The notes: generated by a model not told the origin, from the sequence alone. Shown: positions 1 to 8,778, counted from the stretch's first letter. The stretch is 35,985 bases of DNA from Clostridiaceae bacterium (GCA_012728095.1 JAAYFU010000049.1:1-35985), one strand, 5' to 3'. A program made the numbers and translations.

Positions 1-1959
1 AATATCACTGCAAACGGTGGTAATGATGCTAACGATATCGGGAATGGCAGCAAGAGTTATAGCTACAACATAAAAATTACAGGCGGAAATATTTATGCTT
101 CCAGTATAGGTGCTACACCAACAAATGACGCCGATGTACCGGTCAACGTCTACAGGGCAACCTTTACAATACCCGATGATACTGCAGGCGGAGTAGAACT
201 TGATGATATAAGAATTTATAAAGACGGGACTCCTTACAACTATGGTATGAAGGATACAAAAAGTATCTTAATAGACGGAGCAGGCAAGCTTTTCGTTTAC
301 CTTCCCACCGGTACTTATAGTTTAAATTATTCGGATAAAGTCTACACAGCTGTGGTAGACACATCTGGCAATACCCAGTTCACCGTTGCAAAAAATGAAG
401 TCACCAACAGCGGGGGCTCGGCAGAAGTCACCTACACGGGAACAGACTTTGATCTTGATGAAATCGACGGCTTGTTTACGGTGGATTCCAATGCAGGGGT
501 ACCCACATACAGCATTGAAACAGGAGGAACAGGTACGGGATCCATCAGCGGTACTACCCTGACCGTAACAAAAGCGGGAACATTCAATATCGGGCTTGTA
601 ACTGCAGAGACCGAAGAATATGCGGCAGGCTCGAAGGTTACCGCAACGCTGACGGTGAATAAGGGAACACAATCTGCTCCAATGGGTCTTGGCAAATCCG
701 ATGTGACCGCCAACGGCGGCAGCGACGGCAAAATCACAGGTTTGGCTCCAAATACCGGCTATGAATACAAGAAAGACAGCGGTTCTTATGTGGCGGCAAC
801 ATCAAACGCATCCGGCGAGATCACAGGCCTTTCGGCAGGTTCATATGCAGTAAGGCTTCCGGAAACCGATTTGTATAACGCTAGCCCTGACAGCACGGCG
901 GTTGTCATCAGTCAGCCCGGCAATGGCGGCTCCGGCAGTTCAGGCGGTTCAGGCGGCAGCACAAATACTCCCCCAACACCTCCTCCGGCTATTACCGTAA
1001 CCGAGGTTCAAAGTGAGCTTTTCACCAATACTGAAGATATCATAGTTGAAGCAGACGTAACTGCTGCCTTTGGCCAGCCGGTCGAAGTCAAGATAACAGA
1101 TAAAGAAGAATCACAAAATGAGATATTCCAGCTTACAGGCGCAGATGATGAGGTTTACCCCTTTGACATCAGCCTGTATTCCAGGACAAGCGGCGAAAAA
1201 GTGCAGCCTAAGGAAGGCTACAGCGTTAAGATAACCCTTCCTATACCTGAAAAATTGCTTGTTGTCAGGGATAAAGTCAAGGTTGTGTATGTCAGAGACG
1301 GCAAACTGGAAGTCTTATCATCACAAGTTGTTGAAAAAGACGGCAAATGGTACATAACATTTGAAGCAGTCCATTTCAGTCCATATGCTCTGATAGTAAG
1401 CAAAGAACCTGCCGACACCTGGACAAATCCCTTCAGTGATGTGAAGGAAGGAAGCTGGTATTATTCCGCCGTACAGTATGTCGCACAAAACGGTCTGATG
1501 TTTGGAACCGGCAATGATACCTTCTCGCCCCAACTCGCTACTAATAGAGGCATGATTGCTACTATTCTGTACAGGCTGAGCGGTTCACCTGAAACACTGG
1601 AAAGCACCTTCAGGGATGTTATTCCGGGAGCATACTATGCAAAAGCGGTGGCATGGGCAGAAAAACAAGGTATTATTTCAGGGTATGGCAATGGTATGTT
1701 TGGCCCTGAGGACAGCATAACCCGTGAACAGATGGCTGCGATGCTCTGGAGATATGCAGGCTCTCCTTCAGCAGACACTTCAGTTCTCAATAGTTTCAAC
1801 GATGCGGGTGAAATTTCCGATTATGCGAAACAAGCCTTGGCCTGGGCGTACACCGAAGGCATCATGGCAGGAAAAGGTAACGGAATACTTGATCTCAAAG
1901 GCTATGCAACCCGGGTTGAAGCGGCGGTGATCCTTACAAATTATCTGAAAACAAAGTAA
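1..1959 (+). CDS. S-layer homology (SLH) domain surface protein, 5' truncated by window edge
   Basis: The reading frame is open from base 1, so the true start lies outside the window; 652 codons are visible. The first ~300 residues are Thr/Gly/Ser-rich and beta-strand-like, as in Ig-like or adhesin stalk repeats. A Gly/Ser linker and a Pro-rich stretch (nt ~918-990) follow, then another beta-rich domain. Three SLH repeats close the protein (nt ~1426-1590, ~1609-1770, ~1795-1956), with the typical F-x-D-V start, A-v-x-W/Y-A core and the ITREQ or TRVEA ending. SLH triplets bind pyruvylated secondary cell wall polymer, so the protein is expected on the cell surface with its N-terminal part displayed outward. 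The substrate or function of the displayed part cannot be read. A terminator follows directly, so it ends its transcript. The SLH assignment is secure; the rest is descriptive. Confidence 0.9.
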   Translation, partial: NITANGGNDANDIGNGSKSYSYNIKITGGNIYASSIGATPTNDADVPVNVYRATFTIPDDTAGGVELDDIRIYKDGTPYNYGMKDTKSILIDGAGKLFVYLPTGTYSLNYSDKVYTAVVDTSGNTQFTVAKNEVTNSGGSAEVTYTGTDFDLDEIDGLFTVDSNAGVPTYSIETGGTGTGSISGTTLTVTKAGTFNIGLVTAETEEYAAGSKVTATLTVNKGTQSAPMGLGKSDVTANGGSDGKITGLAPNTGYEYKKDSGSYVAATSNASGEITGLSAGSYAVRLPETDLYNASPDSTAVVISQPGNGGSGSSGGSGGSTNTPPTPPPAITVTEVQSELFTNTEDIIVEADVTAAFGQPVEVKITDKEESQNEIFQLTGADDEVYPFDISLYSRTSGEKVQPKEGYSVKITLPIPEKLLVVRDKVKVVYVRDGKLEVLSSQVVEKDGKWYITFEAVHFSPYALIVSKEPADTWTNPFSDVKEGSWYYSAVQYVAQNGLMFGTGNDTFSPQLATNRGMIATILYRLSGSPETLESTFRDVIPGAYYAKAVAWAEKQGIISGYGNGMFGPEDSITREQMAAMLWRYAGSPSADTSVLNSFNDAGEISDYAKQALAWAYTEGIMAGKGNGILDLKGYATRVEAAVILTNYLKTK

Positions 1960-1977
1960 ATATTAAACATAATAAAA

Positions 1978-2013
1978 TAAAACGGGCAGGGTGAAAGATC
2001 CCTGCCTGTTTTA
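1978..2013. terminator. bidirectional rho-independent terminator
   Basis: A 12-bp stem (AAACGGGCAGGG pairing with CCCTGCCTGTTT, one G-U pair) has a loop of about 8 nt. It is flanked by T-rich DNA on the right and A-rich DNA on the left, so it can stop both the SLH gene (+) and the fab cluster after fabF (-). Confidence 0.85.
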
Positions 2014-2057
2014 TACATTTTCGAATACTATTATGCTGCTGCTTTTTACTTCTTATA

Positions 2058-3293
2058 CTATTTAAACTTCTTAAACACTAATGCACTGTTATGCCCGCCA
2101 AAACCTAAAGAGTTGGAAATCGCATATTCTATATCTTTTGAGCGCCCTACATTGGGTACATAGTCCAAATCGCATTCGGGATCCGGCTCCTTAAGGTTAA
2201 TGGTTGGAGGAAGGAAGCTGTCCATTATTGCCAAAATGCTAATAATTGCCTCAATCCCTCCTGCTGCCCCTAAAAGGTGACCGGTCATTGATTTTGTAGC
2301 GCTGACAGGTATATTTTTGGCATTATCTCCAAATACCTTCTTGATACTTTTGGTTTCCAAAGGATCGTTCAGTGGGGTACTTGTTCCGTGGGCATTTACA
2401 TAACCAATCATATCGGGAGTGATACCTGCGTCTTCAATTGCGAGCTGCAGGCATTTTACGCCGGCATCGCCTTCAGGATCGGGAGCCGTAATATGATAAG
2501 CGTCACTGGTAGCGCCAAATCCCACAATTTCAGCCAGAATCTCCGCACCTCTGTTCACCGCGTGTTCATACTCTTCGAGGATAAGAATACCGGCGCCCTC
2601 ACCCATAACAAATCCATCGCGGTTTTTATCGAAAGGTCTGCATGCAGTAGCAGGATCCGGATTTTCTGACATTGCCTTCATAGCGCAAAAACCTGAAAAT
2701 GCCAGAGGAGTTATGGAAGCTTCAGAGCCGCCCGTAATCATTACATCCGCATAACCGCCCTGGATTACTCTCATGGCATCGCCAATTGAATTATTGGCGC
2801 TGGCGCATGCCGTAACAACACAAGCATTGTAACCCTTTATTCCATACTTTATTGCCACCTGGCCGGAAGCCATATTTGCGATCATCATGGGCACAAAAAA
2901 CGGGCTCACTCTTTTGGGACCTTTTTCAAACAAGGTTCTGCAATTGACTTCCAGGGTATCCATTCCGCCTACGCCGGAACCTATTATCACACCTGCGCGG
3001 TACGGGTCCATTTTGGAAAAATCCAGTCCGGCCATTTCAACAGCTTCCTGGGTTGCCACTACGGCATATTGTGTAAAAAGATCCATGCGCTTGGCTTCTT
3101 TTTTATCAATATAAAGGGATACGTCAAAATCATCTATTTGAGCCCCCACTTTTGTTGAAAAATCACTGGTATCAAATTTTGTTATGGTCTTAATACCGCT
3201 TTTTCCTTCCTTGATATTATTCCAGAAGGTCTTCACGCCGATCCCGAGGGAATGAACAACGCCAAAACCTGTTATTACTACTCTTCTTTTCAT
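2058..3293 (-). CDS. fabF: beta-ketoacyl-ACP synthase II
   Basis: This enzyme condenses malonyl-ACP with acyl-ACP in fatty-acid elongation (type II FAS, cytosol). Thiolase-fold features are clear: nucleophile C164 in the TACAS motif, H303 in NAHGTSTP, K335 and H340 in [14 protein letters not shown] (numbering from the first of two adjacent Met codons, at 3296). The length of 411-412 aa is normal. An AGGAGGT site lies just upstream; I take the second Met (MKRRVVITG, family-like, spacing 7), though the first is nearly as good. It is the last gene of the fapR-plsX-fab cluster and is separated from acpP by a hairpin terminator, so its level may be set separately. Confidence 0.97.
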   Translation of the reverse strand: MKRRVVITGFGVVHSLGIGVKTFWNNIKEGKSGIKTITKFDTSDFSTKVGAQIDDFDVSLYIDKKEAKRMDLFTQYAVVATQEAVEMAGLDFSKMDPYRAGVIIGSGVGGMDTLEVNCRTLFEKGPKRVSPFFVPMMIANMASGQVAIKYGIKGYNACVVTACASANNSIGDAMRVIQGGYADVMITGGSEASITPLAFSGFCAMKAMSENPDPATACRPFDKNRDGFVMGEGAGILILEEYEHAVNRGAEILAEIVGFGATSDAYHITAPDPEGDAGVKCLQLAIEDAGITPDMIGYVNAHGTSTPLNDPLETKSIKKVFGDNAKNIPVSATKSMTGHLLGAAGGIEAIISILAIMDSFLPPTINLKEPDPECDLDYVPNVGRSKDIEYAISNSLGFGGHNSALVFKKFK

Positions 3294-3377
3294 CATTTTG
3301 ACCTCCTGATAAGAAAAAGATAACTATATATAAATTAAATAAAAACAATCATCTGCCCTGTTTTTAACCATATAATA

Positions 3378-3410
3378 TAAAAAGCCCCCACAATAAATTG
3401 TTGGGACTTT
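3378..3410 (-). terminator. terminator-like hairpin between acpP and fabF
   Basis: Read on the minus strand, a 12-position stem (AGTCCCAACAAT against ATTGTGGGGGCT, one mismatch and one wobble) runs directly into TTTTT. It lies about 20 nt after the acpP stop and about 80 nt before fabF, so it should end many acpP transcripts and attenuate fabF. Confidence 0.75.
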
Positions 3411-3430
3411 CTATAATTAAGAATTAATTT

Positions 3431-3658
3431 TTATTGATGAGCCTTAATATATTCAACAGCATCACCAACAGTTGTTATCTTTTCCGCTTCCTTGTCTGGT
3501 ATTTCCAAATCGAATTCTTCCTCAATAGCCATAATAAGTTCAACTATATCGAGAGAATCGGCACCAAGATCATCAATAAAAGAAGATTCCATTTTAACAT
3601 CTTCTTCATCAACACCCAATTGCTCTACGATGATATCCCTAACCTTCTCAAATACCAT
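3431..3658 (-). CDS. acpP: acyl carrier protein
   Basis: This is a 75-residue acidic four-helix carrier. The phosphopantetheine attachment serine lies in the canonical GADSLD motif (S35 from this start). It carries growing acyl chains between FabD, FabG, FabH and FabF, all encoded beside it. A GTG three codons upstream (3667) is in frame but lies inside the Shine-Dalgarno-like AAGGGGGTG. The ATG at 3658 is 7 nt from that site and gives the standard N-terminus [17 protein letters not shown], so it is preferred. fabG ends 72 nt upstream; a terminator-like hairpin follows. Confidence 0.97.
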   Translation of the reverse strand: MVFEKVRDIIVEQLGVDEEDVKMESSFIDDLGADSLDIVELIMAIEEEFDLEIPDKEAEKITTVGDAVEYIKAHQ

Positions 3659-3730
3659 ACCATTCACCCCCTTCCAGACAGGATTGTTAATACCAACTTA
3701 TCAATATTATTGCGTTCAAATGAAATAATA

Positions 3731-4468
3731 TTACATATATAACCCACCGTCAATATTTATTACCTGTCCCGTAATATATCGAGCACTGTCGGAAGCAAGA
3801 AAAACTACCAAATCAGCAACTTCGGAAGGTGTCCCATACCTGCCGAGAGGTATACTTTTAAGGTAGCTCTCCTTAATTTCCGCAGAAAGTGAGTCCGTCA
3901 TCCGTGTCTCTATAAAACCAGGCGCGACAGCATTGCAGGTTATACCGCGCGCTGCAAATTCCCTTGCAACAGACTTGGTGAAACCTATCAATCCTGCCTT
4001 TGATGCAGCGTAGTTAGCCTGCCCTGCGTTTCCCATGAGGCCAACAACAGAAGTAATATTAATTATGCTGCCGCTTCGTTTTTTCATCATTATCCGAACA
4101 GCTGCTTTAGTACAGAGATAAGCACTCTTTAAATTTACATTGATTACTCTGTCCCAATCCTCTTCTTCCATACGTATTAAAAGTTTGTCACATGTGACAC
4201 CTGCGTTATTTACCAATATATCCAAACTTCCGAATGTCTCGACAGTTTTATCTATAAGACTCTGTGCCACAGCCGGTAAGCTTACATCACCACAATAACC
4301 GGCTACCGAATAACCTTTTTCCTTAAGAACGTCAACAGCGGCATATACGCTGTCACTTGTCCCTGAAAGCATCACATTGGCTCCCAGCGATGCAAATCGC
4401 ACGGCAATTTCATTTCCTATTCCGCGTGTCGATCCGGTTACTATTACAGTCTTTCCTTTAAAATTCAT
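3731..4468 (-). CDS. fabG: 3-oxoacyl-ACP reductase
   Basis: This short-chain dehydrogenase reduces 3-ketoacyl-ACP with NADPH, the first reduction of the elongation cycle. The Rossmann loop TGSTRGIG is at residues 11-18 and NNAG at 87-90. The catalytic residues N112, S140, Y153 and K157 are all present (YAASK). The length of 245 aa is typical. The start is ATG, preceded by a GAAAGGAAAG ribosome site. It lies between fabD and acpP in the standard Firmicute order. SDR proteins are hard to tell apart by sequence, but the operon context makes FabG secure. Confidence 0.96.
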   Translation of the reverse strand: MNFKGKTVIVTGSTRGIGNEIAVRFASLGANVMLSGTSDSVYAAVDVLKEKGYSVAGYCGDVSLPAVAQSLIDKTVETFGSLDILVNNAGVTCDKLLIRMEEEDWDRVINVNLKSAYLCTKAAVRIMMKKRSGSIINITSVVGLMGNAGQANYAASKAGLIGFTKSVAREFAARGITCNAVAPGFIETRMTDSLSAEIKESYLKSIPLGRYGTPSEVADLVVFLASDSARYITGQVINIDGGLYM

Positions 4469-4512
4469 TATCCGGTCTTTCCTTTCATTGGGATTAAATT
4501 CCTTGATTGTTC

Positions 4513-5451
4513 TTACTGTCCTTTCAATACGGCAAGGGTATTGTCCAAAGAAGCTTTATCTTCAACATTCAAAACGCGAACCCCTTTATCAATCTTTTTA
4601 ATGAAGCCGCTTAGAACTTTGCCCGGCCCTATTTCTATAAATGTGTCAGCGCCGTTTTCTATTAGGGTCCTGACGCAGTCCTCCCATAAAACCGAGCTGC
4701 TGACCTGTCTGACAAGAAGGTCTTTTATTTCAGTTTCCGATTCAATGATTTTACCTGTCACATTGGTAACAACCGGAATACTCATCTTATCAATTACTAT
4801 ATTTTCAAGTTCCCTGGACAGCTTTTCCCCGGCAGGCTTCAATAAACTGCAATGGAAAGGAGCGCTGACATTCAACAGCATAGCTCTTTTCGCGCCTTTT
4901 TCCGTTGCAATTTTTATAGCTTCATTAACGGCCTCAACTTTTCCGGCAATCACTATTTGCCCGGGGCAATTAAAGTTTGCCGGTTCGACAACTCCCTTTT
5001 CAGAAGCCATTTTGCATGTTTCGATCACATCCTCGCGGGAAAGGCCAAGGACGGCAGCCATGGAGCCTTCTCCCAACGGTACGGCTTCCTGCATATATTT
5101 ACCGCGTTTTCTGACAAGTCTTACTGCGTCTTTGAAGTCAATGGAACCGGATATCACATGTGCAGCATATTCGCCCAGGCTTAAGCCGCCGGTGAAGTCG
5201 GCTCTTATTCCCGCCTCAATAAGAGGCTGGGTGCATGCAATACTGGCTGCCAATATTGCCGGCTGAGTATTCTCAGTGATCATGAGGGTTTCTTCATCAC
5301 TTTCAAAAAGCAAATTTCTTATATCAAAGCCTAAGGCTTCTGTTGCATCATCCAAAACTTTACCGGCGGCCTTGGAAATCTCTGAAATCTCTTTGGCCAT
5401 ACCAATGTATTGGGCACCCTGCCCGGGAAACACAAAAGCGATCTTACTCAT
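4513..5451 (-). CDS. fabD: malonyl-CoA:ACP acyltransferase
   Basis: FabD transfers malonyl from CoA to ACP, making the extender for FabH and FabF. The N-terminal FPGQGAQ motif, nucleophile S91 in GLSLGEY, an arginine near residues 115-117 for the malonyl carboxylate, and H200 in APFHCSLL are all present. Length is 312 aa, normal for the family. GLSLGE in place of the proteobacterial GHSLGE is a common Firmicute variant, not a defect. The ribosome site GGAGGA precedes the ATG. The 200 nt separating it from fabH carry a short repeat element, not a visible gene. Confidence 0.96.
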   Translation of the reverse strand: MSKIAFVFPGQGAQYIGMAKEISEISKAAGKVLDDATEALGFDIRNLLFESDEETLMITENTQPAILAASIACTQPLIEAGIRADFTGGLSLGEYAAHVISGSIDFKDAVRLVRKRGKYMQEAVPLGEGSMAAVLGLSREDVIETCKMASEKGVVEPANFNCPGQIVIAGKVEAVNEAIKIATEKGAKRAMLLNVSAPFHCSLLKPAGEKLSRELENIVIDKMSIPVVTNVTGKIIESETEIKDLLVRQVSSSVLWEDCVRTLIENGADTFIEIGPGKVLSGFIKKIDKGVRVLNVEDKASLDNTLAVLKGQ

Positions 5452-5597
5452 GTATATTTCCTCCGTTTATAACCGCGGGTTTGTTTCTTGCGGTCAATTT
5501 ATTTCCCATGTCCCACGTCTCAAAGCCGATCTATCATTTTTAATTGTCACCCTGATCAAGCAATTGCGGAGCTATTGTATTTTTATATCAGCCTGTA

Positions 5598-5623
5598 AGA
5601 TTCTTCGCTTCGCTCAGAATGAC
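5598..5623. repeat. 26-bp hairpin repeat, copy 1 (GCGAAGC core)
   Basis: On the plus strand it starts AGATTCTTCGC and ends CTCAGAATGAC. On the minus strand ATTCT pairs with AGAAT, tandem G-A mismatches follow, then GC-GAA-GC forms the tip. Two further copies lie at 12556-12591 and 12605-12630. It sits in the fabH-fabD gap, inside otherwise unassigned sequence (5452-5655). Confidence 0.8.
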
Positions 5624-5655
5624 ATAAAGAATCAATTCCGGCATTAAACTTAAAT

Positions 5656-6651
5656 TTACATTGACCATGTCAACAGGGCTGAACCATAGGTAAGGCCTCC
5701 GCCAAAAGCTACTATAATTATTTTGTCGCCTTTTTTAAGCAAGCCTTTATTGGATGCCTCATCCAGGCAAACCGGAATACTGGCGCTGGATATATTCCCT
5801 GTGTATTCCAGGTTGCTGTATATTTTGTCCATCGAAATATCCAGTCTTTTTGCCGCATTCTGCAGTATCCTCATATTGGCCTGATGCGGGAAAATGTACT
5901 TTATTCCTTCCATTTCAACGCCGGCATTATTAAGCACATTTTTTGTTGCCTCCGCCATTATCCTGGATGCAAAAGTAAAGACCTCGCTGCCATCCATCCA
6001 TATGACCTGTTTTTTCCCCTCGTTCCGGTTTTGGATATCAGTATCCGAAGCGTATAAAAGCGGTATGGTAAGTACATCCCCGTTTTCTCCCGCAGCCCCG
6101 AGAATGGCCGCATCAATTCCGGTTCCATCGTCAACTCTGCTTAACACCACTGCGCCTGCACCGTCGCCAAAAAGCACACAGGTCTTTCTGTCGGTAAAAT
6201 CGGTCACTCTGCTCATGGCCTCGGCAGAAACAATGAGGATATTTTTATATGTGCCGTTTTCAATAAACTGTCTTCCGATCTGTAATGCATAAACAAAGCC
6301 TGTACAGGCAGCATTGACATCAAATGCCGCAGCATTTTTTGCCCCTGTTTTCCCCTGCACCATGCACGCCAGAGAAGGGCTGAGGTAGTCAGGGCTACAT
6401 GTCGATGCAATAATCAATTCTATGTCCAATGGACTAAGACCGGCATCGTTTATTGCCTTAACAGATGCTTCGACGGCAATATCGGCAAGAGGAGCAAAGT
6501 CTTCAAGTATACGTCTTTCCCGAATACCGGTCCTTTTGACGATCCATTCGTCACTGGTTTCCACAATGCTTTCCAGTTGACTGTTAGTAAGCTTTTTTTC
6601 AGGCAAAAAACTTCCTGTTCCTGTTATTCCGGCTCTATAAGGCTTCATCAT
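5656..6651 (-). CDS. fabH: beta-ketoacyl-ACP synthase III
   Basis: FabH starts fatty-acid synthesis by condensing acyl-CoA (acetyl- or branched-chain) with malonyl-ACP. The catalytic triad is C116 in NAACTGF, H256 in FPHQAN and N286 in GNISSAS. A TTG at 6663 is also in frame, but the ATG at 6651 (or 6648) gives the family start MKPYRAGITGTGSFLPEK and has GGTGG 5 nt upstream, so 331 aa is preferred. The start is inside the end of plsX (17-nt overlap), implying translational coupling. Primer preference for straight or branched chains cannot be read from the sequence. Confidence 0.96.
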   Translation of the reverse strand: MMKPYRAGITGTGSFLPEKKLTNSQLESIVETSDEWIVKRTGIRERRILEDFAPLADIAVEASVKAINDAGLSPLDIELIIASTCSPDYLSPSLACMVQGKTGAKNAAAFDVNAACTGFVYALQIGRQFIENGTYKNILIVSAEAMSRVTDFTDRKTCVLFGDGAGAVVLSRVDDGTGIDAAILGAAGENGDVLTIPLLYASDTDIQNRNEGKKQVIWMDGSEVFTFASRIMAEATKNVLNNAGVEMEGIKYIFPHQANMRILQNAAKRLDISMDKIYSNLEYTGNISSASIPVCLDEASNKGLLKKGDKIIIVAFGGGLTYGSALLTWSM

Positions 6652-7654
6652 ACAAGCCACCAACTTCCATGCTTGAAAAAATAACTTTCATCTTGTTCAA
6701 TACTGACGTACAGGCAGAACTGCAAGCCTTTAATATGGTGTTCTTTATAGCTTTAGCGCTGGAGTTTCCGTGACATTTATATATCATGCCATTAACGCCC
6801 AGTATAGGTGTGCCTCCGAATTCTTCAGGATCAATTTCCTTTTTCAGCTTCTTCAGTTCATGCTTTATAAGAAGATAACTTATTCTTCCGTATATGCTCC
6901 CTGAATACATCTTTTTTAAGTAATCCATGAAATATTTGCCCGTTCCTTCCATAATCTTAAGCATGGCATTCCCGGTAAATCCATCACATACTGCTATATC
7001 AACTTTTCCTTCAGTAATGTCACGACCTTCGACATTTCCTATAAAATTAATGTTTGCTTTCTGAAGCTCCACAAAGGCCTGTTTAAGAGCTTCATTCCCT
7101 TTTCCTTCTTCGGTTCCGACATTGACCAGACCTACCCTTGGTTCCTGGATACCAAACATATTTCTCATGTACTCAGTTCCCATAATGGCAAACTGCACAT
7201 AATTTATGGTTTTAATCTGGGTGTTCATTCCTGCGTCAATAATCATAGTCTGGCCCTTTATTGACGGAACAACCGGAGCTAAAGCCGGCCTCACAACTCC
7301 TTTCATCCTGCCGGCAATCAAAAGCGATCCTGCCAAAAGAGCCCCTGTACTTCCGGCTGAAATAAAAGCCTGTGCCGATTGATCCTTGATTTTCTTCATA
7401 CCTGTTACAATGGCGGAATTCCTCTTTTTCCTGACTGCCTCGGTAGGCTTATCGGAATTTGTGATCTCGTCAAAAGTTTCAGTTATGATTATCCTTTTAT
7501 TTTTTATGTTTTCAGGCCCCAGGCATTCCTCTATTTTCGCCCGATCTCCCAAAAGCTCGATTTCAAAGCCTTCAGTTTTCAATGCCTCAAGGCAACCTTT
7601 AACTATTTCATGAGGAGCGTTGTCTCCTCCCATTGCATCAACTACAATCCTCAA
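6635..7654 (-). CDS. plsX: phosphate acyltransferase
   Basis: PlsX converts acyl-ACP to acyl-phosphate for PlsY, the first committed step of phosphatidic-acid synthesis in Firmicutes; it is a peripheral membrane enzyme. The N-terminal VVDAMGGDNAP motif, the SAGSTGALLAGS segment and the CDGFTGNAMLK motif are characteristic. Length is 339 aa. The start codon is TTG, with AAGGAG 8 nt upstream; no better ATG exists before the conserved DAMGGDN. The gene follows fapR by 50 nt and overlaps fabH, the usual fapR-plsX-fab arrangement. Confidence 0.96.
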   Translation of the reverse strand: MRIVVDAMGGDNAPHEIVKGCLEALKTEGFEIELLGDRAKIEECLGPENIKNKRIIITETFDEITNSDKPTEAVRKKRNSAIVTGMKKIKDQSAQAFISAGSTGALLAGSLLIAGRMKGVVRPALAPVVPSIKGQTMIIDAGMNTQIKTINYVQFAIMGTEYMRNMFGIQEPRVGLVNVGTEEGKGNEALKQAFVELQKANINFIGNVEGRDITEGKVDIAVCDGFTGNAMLKIMEGTGKYFMDYLKKMYSGSIYGRISYLLIKHELKKLKKEIDPEEFGGTPILGVNGMIYKCHGNSSAKAIKNTILKACSSACTSVLNKMKVIFSSMEVGGLYDEAL

Positions 7655-7704
7655 CAGCTCAGCTCCTTAATGAAAAAATAGGAATTATTTGTTTTAGCTA
7701 TATG

Positions 7705-8274
7705 TCAATTCTTCGGCATTTCCACCAATAAAAACTTTCCTCTGAATACCTCTACCTGCTTATTATAAATCATTACCCACACTATATATCTCCCCTGGGG
7801 ACGTTTCTGCTTGATGGTTACCCTTGCAACCAGCCTGCTTCCTGCATAAACAGGCCGTTTATACTTGATATTCGCAATCCCCACCAATGCCACGTCGGCA
7901 TCAATTACAGCTATTGCAATTGACTCGGCCATGGAATATATATAATGTCCTCGGACTATTTTTGATTGTGAGAATACCATTTGATCAGTGGTATCTAAAA
8001 TAGATATCGCGCTTTCGCCCAAATTTAACTCTACAATTTCTCCTATGACTTCCTCCGCATTAAGGGTTCGAAGTTTATCGTAGTTTTTGGAAGCCATTTC
8101 ACGAATACGTTGCCTTAATTCCGGAACACCCAACTCCAGTCTGTCCAGTCTGACAGTTGGAACGCTTACCTCCAAAAGTTCCGCCAGTTCCTCATCGGTG
8201 AGGAATGGGTCATTCCTGAGCAATTCGGTAAGTTTTTGCTGTCTTACTTTCTTTGCATTGGAATCTCTGCTCAA
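7705..8274 (-). CDS. fapR: FapR, malonyl-CoA-responsive lipid synthesis repressor
   Basis: This 189-residue DNA-binding protein represses fatty-acid and phospholipid genes and is released by malonyl-CoA. An N-terminal DeoR-like helix-turn-helix (about residues 24-45, DEELAELLEVSVPTVRLDRLELG) is followed by a linker helix and a hotdog effector domain (about 75-189, with SMAESIAIAVIDADVALVGIANIKY). The start is TTG: GGGGAG is 6 nt upstream and no Met occurs until residue 61. A FapR-type operator lies between the promoter and the start codon, so it should repress itself and the plsX-fab genes behind it. Confidence 0.95.
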   Translation of the reverse strand: MSRDSNAKKVRQQKLTELLRNDPFLTDEELAELLEVSVPTVRLDRLELGVPELRQRIREMASKNYDKLRTLNAEEVIGEIVELNLGESAISILDTTDQMVFSQSKIVRGHYIYSMAESIAIAVIDADVALVGIANIKYKRPVYAGSRLVARVTIKQKRPQGRYIVWVMIYNKQVEVFRGKFLLVEMPKN

Positions 8275-8291
8275 AGCGATCTCCCCATTTA

Positions 8292-8307
8292 ATTAGTACC
8301 TAGTAAT
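8292..8307. promoter_or_regulatory. FapR operator
   Basis: The 16-bp inverted repeat ATTAGTACCTAGTAAT (half-sites ATTAGTA/TAGTAAT) closely resembles the TTAGTAC-type sites bound by Bacillus FapR. It lies about +7 to +22 relative to the predicted fapR start of transcription, a position that blocks initiation. Confidence 0.8.
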
Positions 8308-8320
8308 ATGGTCAGTTAAT

Positions 8321-8349
8321 AGTATATTATATTTTTCTATTGTATGCAA
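8321..8349 (-). promoter_or_regulatory. fapR-plsX-fab promoter
   Basis: -35 TTGCAT (8344-8349) and -10 TATACT (8321-8326) are spaced by 17 nt, upstream of the FapR operator and the fapR TTG start. Confidence 0.65.
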
Positions 8350-8402
8350 TACTGAGAATTTCTATATCAAAATTTTTACGATCCCCTCCACTCTCAAGAT
8401 CT

Positions 8403-8439
8403 TAAAAAACAGCGCTGATTATTTAAATCAGCGCTGTTT
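8403..8439 (-). terminator. terminator after the Flp-type pilin gene
   Basis: A perfect 14-bp stem, AAACAGCGCTGATT with its complement, is followed on the minus strand by TTTTTT. It lies 31 nt past the stop of the small pilin gene and separates it from fapR. Confidence 0.88.
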
Positions 8440-8469
8440 ATGTATACTCAATATCATATTATATTGTAT

Positions 8470-8676
8470 CTAATTTCCCGTAACATTTTTCATTCCTGCC
8501 GGCGACCAGTCCACCTGTGTATCCTCAAACAACGACTTCATAATGCCGTTTGCAAATTTCCCTATCTGTTCTCTGAATATTATTGCCAGCCCCACCATAA
8601 TAGCAAGAATTATAACAATTTCGACCGTATTTATACCCCTTTTGCTTTTTAAAAAGCATTTAAATCTATTCCACAT
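8470..8676 (-). CDS. small Flp1-like type IV pilin
   Basis: This 68-residue protein has the layout of a Flp/Tad pilin: a basic leader ending K-R-G (residues 12-14), then a hydrophobic helix (about 19-35). If a prepilin peptidase cuts after G14, the mature chain begins INTVE with Glu at position 5, the rule for type IV pilins. An ideal GGAGGT ribosome site precedes the ATG. It has its own strong promoter and terminator, so it is a single-gene unit. No tad assembly genes (ATPase, TadB/C, prepilin peptidase) are in the window; they would have to be elsewhere. The family resemblance is good; surface pilus function is inferred. Confidence 0.8.
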   Translation of the reverse strand: MWNRFKCFLKSKRGINTVEIVIILAIMVGLAIIFREQIGKFANGIMKSLFEDTQVDWSPAGMKNVTGN

Positions 8677-8724
8677 GGCAAACCTCCGGAAAAATATAAT
8701 AATATATTACAAATTTATACATTT

Positions 8725-8753
8725 ATTTTATTATTTTGTTCCGAAGGTGTCAA
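8725..8753 (-). promoter_or_regulatory. promoter of the Flp-type pilin gene
   Basis: Consensus -35 TTGACA (8748-8753), 17-nt spacer, -10 TAAAAT (8725-8730), about 50 nt before the pilin start. Confidence 0.75.
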
Positions 8754-8778
8754 CTATCAATATTTCTATTAATTCCTA

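Noticed and set aside
4541-5266. Long open frame on the plus strand (241 codons)
   Set aside because: It is antisense to fabD, whose catalytic motifs are intact, has no ribosome site and encodes a Ser/Thr/Pro-rich non-family product.
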